A stretch of 64,000 bases of DNA from Paramecium octaurelia (GCA_905182995.1 CAJJDP010000137.1:186001-250000); one strand, 5' to 3'; counted from the first letter of the stretch, positions 1-13,857 are shown. Notes: generated by a model from the letters alone, not told the origin. Numbers and translations are program-made.

Positions 1-393
1 GGGTCTTTTTACTTTAGTCTCTAAATCGAGGCAGCCTCTTTCTTTATATATGTAGATAAATTATTTAAATTTCTTTTAAATTTCATCTCTCTTTTGGCAT
101 AATATCCTAAAGGCGAGAGTTTATATTTGCATTAAATAATGCTTATCTAACCCAAAATTTTTGTAATCAAAGCCGAATTCAGAATTGGTTACTTAATAAA
201 CCATTTCTATCTTTTTTTACACTTTTGTTAAAAAAAGGTTTAAAGACTGTTACATATATTATTTAGATTAATTAAGTTAGACTAAGCTTGGTGGTGGAGA
301 AAATGTTTTTGAAGCAAATGCTTTTTTGATAATATTTTTTTCATTTCAACGAACTTTTTATTATTATTTTTGCATATAAAATATGTATATTAG
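1..393. other. 5' flank, no gene recognised
   Basis: AT-rich sequence in front of the first coding region. I see no convincing reading frame, RNA gene or telomeric repeat. The opening G run is not followed by the G4T2/G3T3 repeats expected of a Paramecium telomere. Confidence 0.4.
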
Positions 394-1399
394 ATGATGG
401 GAAAGTAATTGACAATTAATAATAATTTATTAATGCTGCCTAGGATTACTTAAAGCTAATAACTTCATATATTGAATTATTCTGAAAAAGCAACTTTAAA
501 CGAAGTAAAAAGAAGAAAAAAAGAACTGGAAATATAAGCTTAAAGTGTGGAAAATAGAATTAGATAACTTAGGAATGAGGAAGGCAAATTAATTAAAAGA
601 ATTAAATAAACAGAACAATTGACATCAGATGTTTATAAATAGAAAGTAGCTGCATAAATGAAAGTAGCAAATAAATATTTATTATAGAAACAACGAAAAT
701 TACAAAAAAATGCTATTTATTTTAGAAGTGCATAAAATAATACAAAAGTATTGACGGAATAATCTGCTGGTAAGGAGAGAAATACAGAACTCTATTTTAA
801 AAAAACGCTAGAAAGAAATTAATTGAAAATAGTCTAATAAGAATTTAGATAATATAAGCATAATGAAGTCTAAAATTATAGAAAATTATTAAAATTTGAG
901 CAATTTCAGTTTATAGAGGAATAAAGAAAGTAGCATGAAAATTAGAAATTAAAGGCTGCCTTAAGAAAATAAGAGTAAAATTTATCTGAGGTTTTAATTC
1001 GAGAAAAATTAAATGAAAAAAAAAATAAAATAAAGTAAGAATTGGACAAAGAGAAATTCAAAACAATTCAAGAAAATGAAGAAAGAGAACTACATATCAA
1101 ATAATTAGAAATTGAGGAACTGTAGATAGTTTAAAAATTATAAGCAACTCAACAGAGGGAGAAGGATGTCAAAGGCAAATTAATTGCTGCTACCAGGTTA
1201 TAACCTGATTAATTTGCTAAAACATTTCATTCTTTAAATCACACATAATTTATTGTTGAACAATCAAATGCATAAAATTATGTATTTTTATAATTTATAT
1301 TAGAAATAAGAAGATAGTGCATAATAATGTTAAAATAATAATGAACAAAATTAAGATTAACCTAATGGAGGATAATAAGGAACATAAACTGAAGAGTGA
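394..1399 (+). CDS. coiled-coil protein, unknown function
   Basis: Read with TAA/TAG as Gln, this encodes about 327 residues, one 22-nt intron at 1282-1303 (GTA...TAG) removed. Almost the whole protein is charged helix rich in Lys, Glu and Gln, as in a long coiled coil, with no membrane segment. The C-terminus turns into a low-complexity Asn/Gln/Gly tail before TGA. Two in-frame ATGs (394 and 433) are possible starts; I took the first. The family is not recognisable: it could be a cytoskeletal or basal-body protein, but that is only inference from composition. The next gene starts 116 bp downstream on the same strand. Confidence 0.65.
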
Positions 1400-1515
1400 A
1401 TTCATTAAATATATAATAACATAGTTTAATTTAGTTGTTATTAATTCTCAGAATAATTACTTTTGATTATATAGTTTATAATTGAGATAATCAATATTAA
1501 TACAGCTTTATTAAT

Positions 1516-4500
1516 ATGTTTAAGAAAAACTAATATATTTTAAAGTTTCTTGGCAAACTATTAGAATTTGAAAACAAAGCCTACATCCTTCCTGAGTATT
1601 TAGTCAATATTTTGTTGTTACAACATTCGTTAGTTAATCTATCCTATATCTATTAATGGAATGAGAAATCGTGGATATAAATATTGGTACTTATTGCAAG
1701 GCCTTAACTGATAATAAAGATAGAATTCTTGACCTATTTAATGCTAGCATATATAGTTCTATGGTTTGTATTTATATTTAATCAAAATTTGTATGGTGCT
1801 TCACTGATTAGTTTATTTAATGCATTATTGAAGACTGCATTGCTGAATTTTGTGCTTGAGTAAATGGAAGATTAATTCGGACTTTCTATCGGATTATTTA
1901 TCTGCATACTAGCATTTTTTGATGTTTTATTAGTATAAGGAACTCTTACTGTAAATACAATTAATTTTTAAGTGTCATACTCTAATTACTTAAATATTTT
2001 AGACTTTATATTAAATATACTGCTAATTTATTTTTACCTATTTCAATTTGATTAAATTGTGTTATAAATATTAGCTTTAATCAAGTCTGGTTTTTAATTA
2101 ATTTTAATAGTTTACTATAACAACTATAGAAATAGTATAGTGAGAAAATTAGCAGCATCATTTCATTTATCCACAATTGTATTTGGAATAATTAATTTTG
2201 TTCATTATTAAGATTTATTCACTTTAGCTTTATTACCGTTTTTACTAAAAATTATTCTGTAGTAATAATTTAAAAATCATAATATTGATGATCCTATCTT
2301 AAAAGCTTCTATTTTGCTCTAAGAAGGAAAGGTTTTTTAGTGTTTTATAATATTAAACAATCTAAAGAATCTAGGGATAATGAGAAGAGCAAAATGTAAT
2401 TAATAAATGAGACAGTGTATCGATTAGATAACTATCAAAATATCGAAGCCTAACCAAACCTTAAAGGGTGTGTGTTAGTAACTAATGAAAAATGATTAAC
2501 ATAATTTATAGCTTTCAAACTCATTAAATAATTTGATTCAAAACAAATTATTTTTACTTCAAAATTTTAAAGATCTCGATTTCAACCAATTGATGCTATA
2601 TACTGATAAAATTACTTCTATTAGTCATTAATTAGAATAATATTATAACTAATAAAATAGCCTGATGGTCTAGTCATTATTAGTATTTTTTTATTCTGAA
2701 ATTGTCAATGATTTGCTTAAGGCTTAATAAATATAAAGTAGTTTCTCAACATCTCAGGAAACTTAAATTAAATTTAATGATTCAATGCTATCCAAGTTAA
2801 TTTATTTAGTTGCAAACTATCAAAATAATAAGCTTATAATTAAATCCATATCTAGTAATGCTCCTTAGACTTTTTGTAATAAAACTCTAGAAGAACTTGT
2901 TCCTGTAGGTGTAAGAGAATGGCATTCATTATTGGTAGATAAGTTTGTTACTGACGGTGAATCGAAATATGTTAGAAATCTTCACAACAATTATGTTGCA
3001 AATGAAAGCTTTATAGAAAATGTTTAATTTGCTATTGATATTTTTTTTACTAATGATGTGGATTTTGTTTGCTTATTCTAACCTACACTTTTATAAACCA
3101 AAACAGTAATTGTAAATCAAAACTATTAAATTGCTTCAATGAGTGCAGATTTTAGTGATTTTGTGAATTTAAGCAAATATTTTAAATTAGGTTAATAGAT
3201 TGATAAATTTATACCTTCTGTCACTTCAATAACTGAAAGTTGTTACTTAGAGAACATGATTGTTATGTAGTCTGATCAAATATTAAGTGCTAATAATTTT
3301 TCCGAGCAAAAAACTGAAATGAATTATTATTGCGACGTAAATATTTCAGTTAAATTACATCATGATAAAATGCTCTATATGATTATATAATTTGATAATT
3401 TTAAAAAGTAACTAAACAAAAAAAATGAAGATTCTCCTGAAGAATAGGGTGCTGAGAAATTTACGTTCGAAATGATACCTTTTGAACTAGAAAATAATGT
3501 GATTTTAGATCCTTATGAATTTTCAGAAGACCTGAATAGTAGACCTAATAAATGCAATTATATTTATATTGATGAAAAAAATTTGGTTTAATAACAAATA
3601 TTTACCCCTAGAGATGAGGAAGTTTCTCTTGTAAAATTTTAAAGAGTTGCAAAACGATTTTAATCACAATTTAAGAAATCCCAATTTTAAGAAGAGCAAT
3701 AAGCTTAATTTTACGATGTACAATCTTAGGTTTCTTCGTTAAAAATATTTAGAAACTCAAAATTTTATAGAAAATATGAACTTTATAATAAATTTCTACA
3801 ATTCATTCCCTACAATAGAATACACAAATTTATTATCTCCATAATGTTTCTAATTGGCTTGCTACAAATGATATTCATGATAATAGTATTTAAACAATAT
3901 ATATTTAGTAATTAACCAACACTGCGCTGGTCACTTTGGTAGAAGATGTCAATTTATTGGAAATTAAAAATCTAATATTTTAACCTATGGAATTGTTCCT
4001 TGTCACTAGATGGACATTATTTAACTACAAAAACCAATTGAATGAACTATAAATAAATTAAGAAGAGTATACAAATAGAACATAATTTGCATTATCGAAT
4101 TTAGATTTAGGTTATGATTAATTGAACTAAAATATATAATCGGTGCTATTCAAAAAGGAATTGCAGGCCTTATTGTAAATTAAGCACATTTATGCTTATT
4201 AGTACTTAGACAGTTACAAAAATGAATAATATAATATGACTTTGAGAACAGCGATTTAGGTTTTATTAAATTTTTAATATACACTCAAAATGAATTATAA
4301 AATTGAAAAAACAGTTTCTATTGATACCCCACAAGTTTTTTATAGTTACAAAAATTATAAGATCTTAAATGATATAGCATAATAATTGAATCTAGATGTA
4401 GTCTAGTAAACTTTATTAAGAGCAAATTTGATATAAAATGAAATTGAGAGCATATTAGCTATTAATTAATCTCTATTGTTATTTCTATTACTTTTAATTT

Positions 4501-5610
4501 TTGTTTTGCATCAAATCATAGACAGGAGACTAATTCAGTGTATCAATCTTATATAATACGTTGATGAAAGAGAATTAGAATTTGAAATCAAGAAATATTA
4601 ATCTTTTTTAAATAAACTTAAGATAGATAATTCTTTCAAATTTTAATATAGATTGGATGTGGAAGTAAAGGAATAAGAATTTTAATAATTTTAAGCCTAT
4701 GAGGTGCAGACAAAAATTAAATTTTAAAAGATCTCAACTAATTCTCTTCTCAAGTTTTGTTTATTGTTATCAAGCGTTTATGTTTTATTCTCTTTCAATC
4801 ATTTTTCTGTATACTTTTTATAGAAAAATTTTTTATAGAAATATCCAGAAACAACAGAATATTTGACAGGATTTGGAAATTTAGGCGTTGATTTTCCTTG
4901 TATGTTTGCTCAACGTGAAATTTTGTATGAGAGAAAAAGATTATTCTATTTAACATAGGAGGATTTCGAGAACGTATATGAAAGAATAATGTTAGCCTTA
5001 AATAATACTGCGTAATTTGATTCGAAAGAAAAAGATTTTACTAAGTAAAAATTTTAACTAATTTAGAATTCTAGTAACAAAAAAATTCTCAGATTATTAT
5101 GAAGAATTGCAGGTATCGAATTTGTGCAACTTTATTCCAAAAAAAATAGAAGAAAAGAGTTTATCTATTTGTCCCTAGATCTTCAATTAAAATATGTAAT
5201 TAGGTTTAAAAGCAGTTTTAATCTATGCTTAAAATTTGATTGCGAAAGAAATAGTCATTAATAAATTCACTAAACGACTTACAGTAGTATATAATGAATT
5301 AGATGGTGTCTTTATTTTATCTTAAATAATAAAGGAATTAAACTCATAGTTTGTTGAGGATTTAAAAAATCTAACCAATTAGTTAGTATTAGTTTTGTAT
5401 GTAAATGCTTTATTAATAAACTAGATTATAAATATTTGTTATTTAGTATTGATCTTATTCATACTCCTGATCTGGACTACAAAATTAGCCAAGAAACTTA
5501 TTTATAATACTAAGCAAATTGTGCAATTCGTATAAATTTTACCAACATATTCTCTCTTCACTAACGACTTTTTTGAAAGAATAATGAGAAGTTTTTTAAA
5601 TCAAAATTGA
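1516..5610 (+). CDS. large multi-pass membrane protein, divergent PAS family
   Basis: A 1349-residue protein with introns of 23 nt (3886-3908) and 22 nt (5045-5066). Several hydrophobic helices lie in the first 270 residues. A long soluble stretch follows, then helices near residue 780 and in the C-terminal half, including the last 80 residues. The layout matches the large ciliate membrane proteins with a central PAS domain (the 'tiny macrocysts' type), like the gene convergent with it. The segment after about position 2880 resembles the end of such a PAS domain, but the PAS core is weak. A sensory or signalling role at a membrane is inference; the substrate is unknown. The start was chosen as the first ATG in the open frame. 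Confidence 0.7.
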
Positions 5611-5856
5611 TAAATAAGTAATTGCATTAGCTAACTTTAATAATTTAACTTTAATAATTTCAGTTTTTATTTATTATTATTAAAATATATTTATAATAAA
5701 TTTACCTTGGTTTACTATCTTTAATTAATTAATTTTTATTTAAGAAATTCTAATTATTTATATTCTAGTCAGGTTCACTTTTAACTCTATAGCACTAAGA
5801 ATACCCTTAAAGGATAGTTAGAGAATTAAAAAATGAAATTATAAACTTCTATAGAA
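5611..5856. other. convergent intergenic gap
   Basis: AT-rich gap between two genes that end facing each other. It probably holds both 3' untranslated ends. No gene or RNA seen. Confidence 0.5.
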
Positions 5857-8800
5857 TCATTCAATTTCATGCATTCTATTTAAGTATTCTCTTATTGCTT
5901 TGCTTCGCTTAATTAGACTTAAAGGAATATTGGCTAATAATAAAGTTGTTTTCTTTATCTAATGATTTATATTTAATAATATTACTTCATTGTTTATTTT
6001 AGTAGCAGTTGGCCACCAAAAGAAAAGGTAAATCAAAACCAAAACAACCAAAAATACTATAAATATCGCAACAGATGTAGTTGTATTTGTATCAACATCT
6101 TATTGTACACTAGTCAAAAATAAGTCAGTTGTATATGAAAAGATTTGTCTCAGATACATATCTTATAATATGTCTAAAATTAAATATCATTTACTTACCA
6201 ATTTCATTCCTTTAGGTATCAGTGTAAAGGAGAGATAAAGCTTTATTTTAAGTTGAATTGGATGTGAAATTGTAAAGAGTGCCAGATATCTTATGTGAGG
6301 GATCCTTTATAATGTTATTATATTCTTGTAATTGGGATCTGATATCTTCAAAATATCTTGAGAGTGCTAAGGATAAGGATTAATCAATTATGCCCTCAAT
6401 GAATGATTAACAAGTATTAATATCAATTTCAATGATTGAAAATAGGTATGAACATGCTCCTGATTTCATCAAAGAATCAAAATGTGTATTATATGTTGGA
6501 TTATGATATTGAATATTTGAAGAGTGTTCCTTTTAGATTTTAGTATTGAGATCATATAACTCTTTAACAAAGGTGGAAGAGATGAGATAGGATGAGCTTC
6601 CTTTCACTTCAAAGGTGGGATCAATGATCATTTACCTTATTACATTATTAGAAAATGTAATATTAGGAACCAATTAACTAGTGGCTTCTATTTCATCAAT
6701 TAATGAGCTAAAGGCATTTTATAAATAATCTCCAATCAAAAAGTGAGTTAAAAAGTATCCTAATAACATTACCATTGAAATAGCAAACTTAAGGTAAAAG
6801 TTACGCTTATTTTTTAGGTCGTATTTATATTTCTTTCTCTTTTTGTGTCTCTCCAGATACTCCTCATCTTCATCCTGCACTTCATCATCGTCCATAAATC
6901 CTTCATTATCTCTGTGTAATTCATCATCCTCTTCTCCTACTTAAAGTGAATTAAAAAAGCCTTCACAAATATTCACCAATTTCTTAACTTTGTTAATCTA
7001 AATTTATAAAAATAGTTTCATAATAATTTCTTAGTTCTGACTTACTAAACTAAACATGCATGCAATCAATGGTACTGATACCACAGCAAATGCACAAGCA
7101 ACTATAAATAATGTGATGACTATGGATGATCCATTGAGTTTATCTCTCAATTAAGCTCCATAAATGTTTGCGCTCTATACAACAGCTTCAAAATAATTAT
7201 TAAGCAAATTATAACTAACAAAAAATTATGACTCTGGATTATAACTCTATAGCAATTCCAAGGCCTTTGATAAAATCTAGGCAGTTCCTTAATTTAGATC
7301 CACTAATTATGTTGATAGAGTTCCACTTTGATCTCTTCCTGTCATTTTTACAGAATTAGTTCTAATTAAATCAACTTAATCTCCTTCAACAACTGCTGAT
7401 TATAAAACGAATTAAAGTTCTTACAAATAGGAAATGCTCTAATTTAAGCTTTGCCTTTAATCAGCAATATTTTTGGTTTAATCAACATATGGGTTTAGCT
7501 AAATCAATAGATATAATTCTACTGTTTACCATAAAATTCTTTAACCCAAAGCAACTCTTTAATTACTATTAATAACATTCTTATAGCCATCATAGACTCC
7601 AAAAAATAGTTGTTGAGTTAAAATATAATTTAAGAGACCTAAGACCCCTAAGAAAATGATAAGTAGTGCAGCATTCCATCTGAAACATGTTAAACTTGAT
7701 TAGTTTGCACTTTTGCTTTCTTTTAAAAATTGGACAAATGTCTTCTTTGATTTGTAGACATTTGCATTTCCATTATCTTATTCTTAATCTTCTTCCTATT
7801 TTGATGGCATTTAACCAACTATTTTAGATTATCCATCTTCTTCCTCTTCGAATTCCAAATTCTAATATTCTTCTGAATCAAAAAGTTACCCTCCAATTAA
7901 GATCATAGTTTTAATTCCCAAAGCTAAAGAATTGTTCTTTTCATCTAATTTAGATGATGGAGTTTTGTCATCATCATTTTTTTATGAATACTCATAAGTT
8001 TCATCTTACTTTGATATTGAAATAGCCGACATCTAAAAATTTTGATCAGATATGTACTCTCCAATAAATCTATAATCAAATTGATCTGGAAATTTAGTAT
8101 TGTTGTCTTTTTTAAATTATTTTTTTAGTTATTCAATTTTCTCCTTCATTCCAGGAATTTCTTTTGAATCAAATTAAAAGAGAAACTTCTATGCTGAATT
8201 CAATTGCTTTCTTGCTGATGCAGGTCCATGTTCAGAAGGAGTTTGTAAAATGGATTTTTCTCCTCTGATCTACTCCATTTTAATGATATAACCAAATAAT
8301 TATGCCTATCTTTCATCTTTTTTATGATGTTATGATTGTGGAACATTCAATGTAAGGTTAGTTTATACTAAATTTCCTTCCTTATTCTAATTATTCATAA
8401 ATCTATTCACACAAATGCAAATCTCACTCACATAGACTTAAAATTACTGCTAAATGAACTAATCTCTGCTCTTATATTAGACCGTAGTTTCATAACCTTA
8501 TTTACTCATAAGTTCTTATTTGAACTCTTCAAACTATGGAATCAGATCTGAAACTTGAGTTTTCTTCTTTGATATATAGTTGAGATCAATGTGGAAGAGA
8601 CTTATGAATTAAGCACTTATATTTTCAATGCACATGTCAAAACTATTAACGATCATGTAAGCTTGATTTTTAAAGTATCTTTCTTGCTTTATGGCAGCAA
8701 AGAATTAAGAGCCATTAATCAAAGATGGGATGTATCTAACATAAATAAAGAATGGAAATATATATCCAGATTTATGCTTTCCTATTAAAAGCCTTTCTCG

Positions 8801-10696
8801 ATTTAAGACCCTGCTCTCTTGACTTTAAGTATAACCTTCCAAAAATTGATCATGGTATTGAGCATAAATATTGGGCATCAAGACATTAATCTTTCGATCA
8901 AGCAATTCCGATTTTGTGTATCCAAACGTTTTAGCGCATGATTAATTCAATCCTAAAATTCTACTGAAATTGCCATCTTCAGCTGAAATACTGATTAAGG
9001 CTGTGGATTCATTAACGAAATCCTTAAGATTATTAATTATTTTTCCTCGATCCATGTCAAAAGTCTATAAATTCTTTAATCTTTCAACAACATCTTCTGC
9101 TTCTTCTCTGTCATTGAGTACATCTATCAAATATCTGGAATACATCATCAATAGAGTTGGTGGCATATCAAAATTGATTTTCATAATCCTCTTCCATTAA
9201 TCATCTAAGACTTTGTCAACATACAACATTCTTAATCCCACTTCATACAATTTCCCTAGATCTGGTGTATCCTCTCTTAGTTTTATCCAAAAATCTAGAT
9301 GCAATTAAGTTGACTTTTCAATTAGCATTTTAATTTCTCTCAAGTTATTCTCTGCGGTGAATTCATTTACATTTGTCAGATTTCCTGAGTCAAACATTTG
9401 TTCTTCTATTATCTTTCGTAATCTGAAAATTAAGAATTACTAATCTAAATAAGGCTTTTCCTATTCAGCCAAGGCTAATTCTTACAGGGCTTGAATGGTC
9501 GATTGCATTTTTTCATACAAAAATAAGGCATGGGAAATTCTCAATTCAATACAATTAGGGTAACGAGTTAAACTTAACACATAGATCTTTTCAACAATAT
9601 AAATTAAGATGACATATTAGGATTTCATGGATAAATCTTTCACGCCCTTCTTAAATTTCTCAATCCTTTTCTCATTCATGTTTTTAGGAGAACAAGGACA
9701 ATCATCTCTTTTACAAGTTACTTTATGATATTCTACAAATCCATCCAACAACGATGCAATGCTCTCATCTTTGTCATAATAACCAACCAATTTGGTTAAG
9801 TATTATAACAATTACAATGATTGATCCAAAGAATCAAATTTATTTGAATCCACCATCATTACTTCATATCTGTACTCTTTACGCACCAAAATTATGATCA
9901 ATAATAATGGTGTACATATTACCCATAATTAAGGGGCTCCATCATAATCTGTGTTTTCTAGTATCAATCCTAACACAACCATCATCATAGTCCATAGGAT
10001 AATCATGTGTTAACCATTAAGTAATTTGGCAAAGTAGATGTTTAAGTAAATGCTGGATTTGTTGAAGGAGTGAAATAGCTTAATGGAGAACAGTGTTAAG
10101 ACTATAATGATCAACAACCTTTAATTTTGTACGTCCAATATTGTAAAACATAAGACCATCACTACTTTAAAAATCAGAAATATCAAATCTTCTCTGCCTG
10201 TGACTTTGCATTGAGGATTGTTGATCTAAAATCTCGATTCAAAAAACATCAATGTGACCAGGGTACTTACTGCAATCAATATTATCGAGGCAATACAACA
10301 CAATAAAACGTGCAATAAATAATTTCCATTATAACATTGTTAATCCTTGTATATCTTATGAATGTGGGTTGAGTTATCACAATTGAATATCGTTAAAAAC
10401 AACTGCAATATGGGCATGAATAAAACATAATTTAATACTTCAAAAAATATTTTTAAAATCATTAAAGTCCCAGTCATTCTGCCTAAACTTGCTGACTTTA
10501 ATGCTATGAATAATACAACTATTAGGAGGAGCATAATTAATCCCATAACAATATAATTCACTAAAATATAGGTTTAGAAACTCAAATTTTTCAAATAAGG
10601 CTAAATCATAAAGTAACTAAAAAAAGAGTTGAGAGCAGATGTCCATGATTACACTTTCCAAAGCGAAGAAAACTAAATAATTAAATTATTAAACAT
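5857..10696 (-). CDS. multi-pass membrane protein with PAS domain (ciliate TmcB type)
   Basis: A 1604-residue protein with one 25-nt intron (6174-6198). About ten hydrophobic helices occupy the N-terminal third. A soluble region follows, carrying a recognisable PAS domain near position 8900: SRILGLNQSCAKTFGY, then a Leu-Met-Pro motif and a His-Asp-Gln-Phe stretch typical of ciliate PAS proteins. A charged linker leads to a C-terminal block with at least three more helices separated by acidic and basic loops. The family is large in Paramecium and Tetrahymena; members are thought to be membrane sensors, but ligand and output are unknown. The neighbour at 1516-5610 shares the layout, so the two may be diverged relatives in tail-to-tail orientation. 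The start is the first ATG of the open frame. Confidence 0.8.
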
Positions 10697-11023
10697 ACTT
10701 CATCAGTGAAAAAAAAATGGAATACTTATAAACTTTCAATAAGTATAAAAAATACATAAATAAAGAAAGGGAAATTATCTCCTAAGATCAAGTTATGTAC
10801 TATTTCGAAAAACATTATTTTAAATGAGTGTTAAATCTTGTCCAGATTTGTTTTATCATCCTCAAACAATGAAGTTCTTTTCATTTTTTATTATATAAAT
10901 TTTATATATTTAATACTTAATTTTATATAATCCATATTTATATACTGTTAATCAAACAAAAAATACACAATAATCATATCTATTATTGAAATATCCACTC
11001 ATATCTTTATAACCTTGTTAAAG
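10697..11023. other. intergenic region, likely promoter of the PAS gene
   Basis: AT-rich upstream region of the minus-strand PAS gene. No coding frame or RNA recognised; no specific promoter motif can be named. Confidence 0.35.
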
Positions 11024-11173
11024 ATGTTGACATTTACATCCAAGCTAACTTCCAAATACTAAAAGCCTTCTAAGAGCTGTACCTATTGTACCAAAGCCAA
11101 TGGATTTAATTAAGGCTATTTTCTAAGACCACACCGCTTTAATTTTCAATAGAGTTGTGATTTAATATTTTGA
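11024..11173 (+). CDS. possible 49-residue small protein
   Basis: A short frame from ATG to TGA containing a Cys-Thr-Tyr-Cys pair and a basic middle. It begins just left of the duplicated block and runs into it, so the second copy of the block carries only its 3' part. No family recognised. With TGA as the only stop, frames of this length arise by chance, so it may not be a gene. Confidence 0.25.
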
Positions 11174-12445
11174 TTAATTCCAATTTTTTCTAAAGTAGTT
11201 AACGTATACAAATATGTATAATATCCTATCTGCTGCAATTTAGAATCGTTTGAATTAAAAACGATCAAAGAATATATTATCCTGTGTTTATATTATTTAT
11301 CCTATTTTTAATTTATTTAATGGATTTAATTAATATTTCTACAAGAATATTAGAAATGACTTAATTTTCAAATCTCAATAAATATATTAAGATGGATTGT
11401 AATTCTTTCCCTTCCAAATATCATTCTGAATTAATATGTGTTATATTCTTATCGTAGCAAGGAGTAATTTATTACTATATCACCATTTTAAATAATAGTA
11501 AGGCGGATGAAGACTACGTGCTTCATACTAATTAATTCTAAGTAGTTTTTTTTTTATTAAGATAAACATATATTCTCTGATTCTATTAATAAGTATTAAA
11601 AATAATTTTTATTTCTTAAGGCAGACCCTGATGTAATCATTATAAATAAAAGTTTAGGCAGCAAGAAGATTAAGATGAAATAACTTTATCACAATAACTT
11701 AAAATCACAAGAAGATTTGCAAAATACTTGTTAAAATAGGCGGGACATTATGATAGAGTTAGAAAGGCATAAAAGGAATATTAAAATCTAGCCAAACGAA
11801 TAGGAGATTTAACAACAATATTTTCAAAATATGAGATTGATGGGCTGATTTAATATAAGGATGAATAGAATGACTCATTCACAAAATTTATGAAGGATGC
11901 AGGACTATACGATCATTAAATTCTCTAATTGTATATTACTTATAAATTTGGTGCTTTAAAAGGAGCAGCTTTTACATTGGATGAATTCATTTTGGGAATG
12001 ATTCGTTTAAAGTAAATGAAACTCTATAATTTTTAGGTGTAATACTATTAAGGATTTAAAGAATCTTTGTCCTGAATTATTAAAGAAAATATAATAAGAA
12101 AATAAATACAAAAAATTGTATAGTTATTACTTCAAAGTAATATCTTTGGGAAAGAATGTGATAAGATTTTCTGAGGCAATCAGTAATTCCTATTTAAATA
12201 ATCGATAGCTCTTTGGGATTCATTATTGAAAGGTTAATTTAAAGAAATCATTGATTTTATTTCATTTTGCAAAGCCAAACCAGCAGACTTTTAAAATCAA
12301 ACCAAAGTTAGTTTTGATCTATGGTGTTAAGTGTGGAAATTCTTTGAAACTATAGGAAACGATTATCAGAAGTTTGATGAGAACGGTATTTATTGATTAT
12401 AGTCTTTAGATGCCTGGCCCCTTCTTATTTATGAATATGTCCAAT
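11089..12445 (+). repeat. first copy of a 1357-bp direct duplication (assembly artefact)
   Basis: Bases 11089-12445 appear again at 12447-13803, shifted by 1358 bases, apparently without differences where I compared them. The copies are separated by a single N at 12446. This is what a scaffold looks like when two overlapping contig ends are joined without merging. It is unlikely to be a real tandem repeat. Confidence 0.9.
11631..12445 (+). pseudogene. truncated first copy of the DCN1-like gene
   Basis: Same coding sequence and introns as the gene at 12989-13817: introns 11633-11657, 12012-12036, 12183-12208 and 12386-12409. It stops at the N before the last few codons, ending in the conserved C-terminal Tyr-Glu-Tyr-Val region. 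It is best explained as the end of one contig, not as a broken gene in the organism. Confidence 0.8.
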
Positions 12446-12446
12446 N
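12446..12446. other. assembly gap (single N)
   Basis: A single undetermined base exactly at the junction of the two copies of the 1357-bp block. Confidence 0.97.
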
Positions 12447-13803
12447 TACCAAAGCCAATGGATTTAATTAAGGCTATTTTCTAAGACCACACCGCTTTAA
12501 TTTTCAATAGAGTTGTGATTTAATATTTTGATTAATTCCAATTTTTTCTAAAGTAGTTAACGTATACAAATATGTATAATATCCTATCTGCTGCAATTTA
12601 GAATCGTTTGAATTAAAAACGATCAAAGAATATATTATCCTGTGTTTATATTATTTATCCTATTTTTAATTTATTTAATGGATTTAATTAATATTTCTAC
12701 AAGAATATTAGAAATGACTTAATTTTCAAATCTCAATAAATATATTAAGATGGATTGTAATTCTTTCCCTTCCAAATATCATTCTGAATTAATATGTGTT
12801 ATATTCTTATCGTAGCAAGGAGTAATTTATTACTATATCACCATTTTAAATAATAGTAAGGCGGATGAAGACTACGTGCTTCATACTAATTAATTCTAAG
12901 TAGTTTTTTTTTTATTAAGATAAACATATATTCTCTGATTCTATTAATAAGTATTAAAAATAATTTTTATTTCTTAAGGCAGACCCTGATGTAATCATTA
13001 TAAATAAAAGTTTAGGCAGCAAGAAGATTAAGATGAAATAACTTTATCACAATAACTTAAAATCACAAGAAGATTTGCAAAATACTTGTTAAAATAGGCG
13101 GGACATTATGATAGAGTTAGAAAGGCATAAAAGGAATATTAAAATCTAGCCAAACGAATAGGAGATTTAACAACAATATTTTCAAAATATGAGATTGATG
13201 GGCTGATTTAATATAAGGATGAATAGAATGACTCATTCACAAAATTTATGAAGGATGCAGGACTATACGATCATTAAATTCTCTAATTGTATATTACTTA
13301 TAAATTTGGTGCTTTAAAAGGAGCAGCTTTTACATTGGATGAATTCATTTTGGGAATGATTCGTTTAAAGTAAATGAAACTCTATAATTTTTAGGTGTAA
13401 TACTATTAAGGATTTAAAGAATCTTTGTCCTGAATTATTAAAGAAAATATAATAAGAAAATAAATACAAAAAATTGTATAGTTATTACTTCAAAGTAATA
13501 TCTTTGGGAAAGAATGTGATAAGATTTTCTGAGGCAATCAGTAATTCCTATTTAAATAATCGATAGCTCTTTGGGATTCATTATTGAAAGGTTAATTTAA
13601 AGAAATCATTGATTTTATTTCATTTTGCAAAGCCAAACCAGCAGACTTTTAAAATCAAACCAAAGTTAGTTTTGATCTATGGTGTTAAGTGTGGAAATTC
13701 TTTGAAACTATAGGAAACGATTATCAGAAGTTTGATGAGAACGGTATTTATTGATTATAGTCTTTAGATGCCTGGCCCCTTCTTATTTATGAATATGTCC
13801 AAT
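12447..13803 (+). repeat. second copy of the 1357-bp duplication
   Basis: Matches 11089-12445. It continues rightwards into the end of the DCN1-like gene and the PDI gene, so this copy is the one joined to the rest of the scaffold. Confidence 0.9.
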
Positions 13804-13817
13804 TTAAAATTAAATGA
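12989..13817 (+). CDS. DCN1-like protein (cullin neddylation, PONY domain)
   Basis: About 242 residues with introns 12991-13015, 13370-13394, 13541-13566 and 13744-13767. DCN1-type proteins act as co-E3 factors that help attach NEDD8 to cullins. The match is across the domain: the YKFGALKGAAFTLDEF stretch (human DCUN1D has WKFRA...EF), a Trp-Asp-x-Leu-Leu-Lys-Gly-Gln-Phe segment, and the C-terminal DAWPLLIYEYVQF that corresponds to the DAD patch (AWPVLIDDFVEF). A UBA domain is not visible. The initiator ATG used here is split by the first intron (AT|G), so the true start may lie further upstream. The gene converges on the PDI gene with a 40-bp gap. Only one real locus should exist. Confidence 0.85.
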
Positions 13818-13857
13818 AATATCGATTTAATAATTAAAATATACAATGTAATCTATT

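Noticed and set aside
1-40. Telomere at the left end
   Set aside because: The opening GGGT is not followed by repeated G4T2 or G3T3 units.
11180-11540. Minus-strand small gene beginning MKHVVFIRLTII
   Set aside because: Frame is short, runs into TGA, and no intron gives a recognisable continuation.
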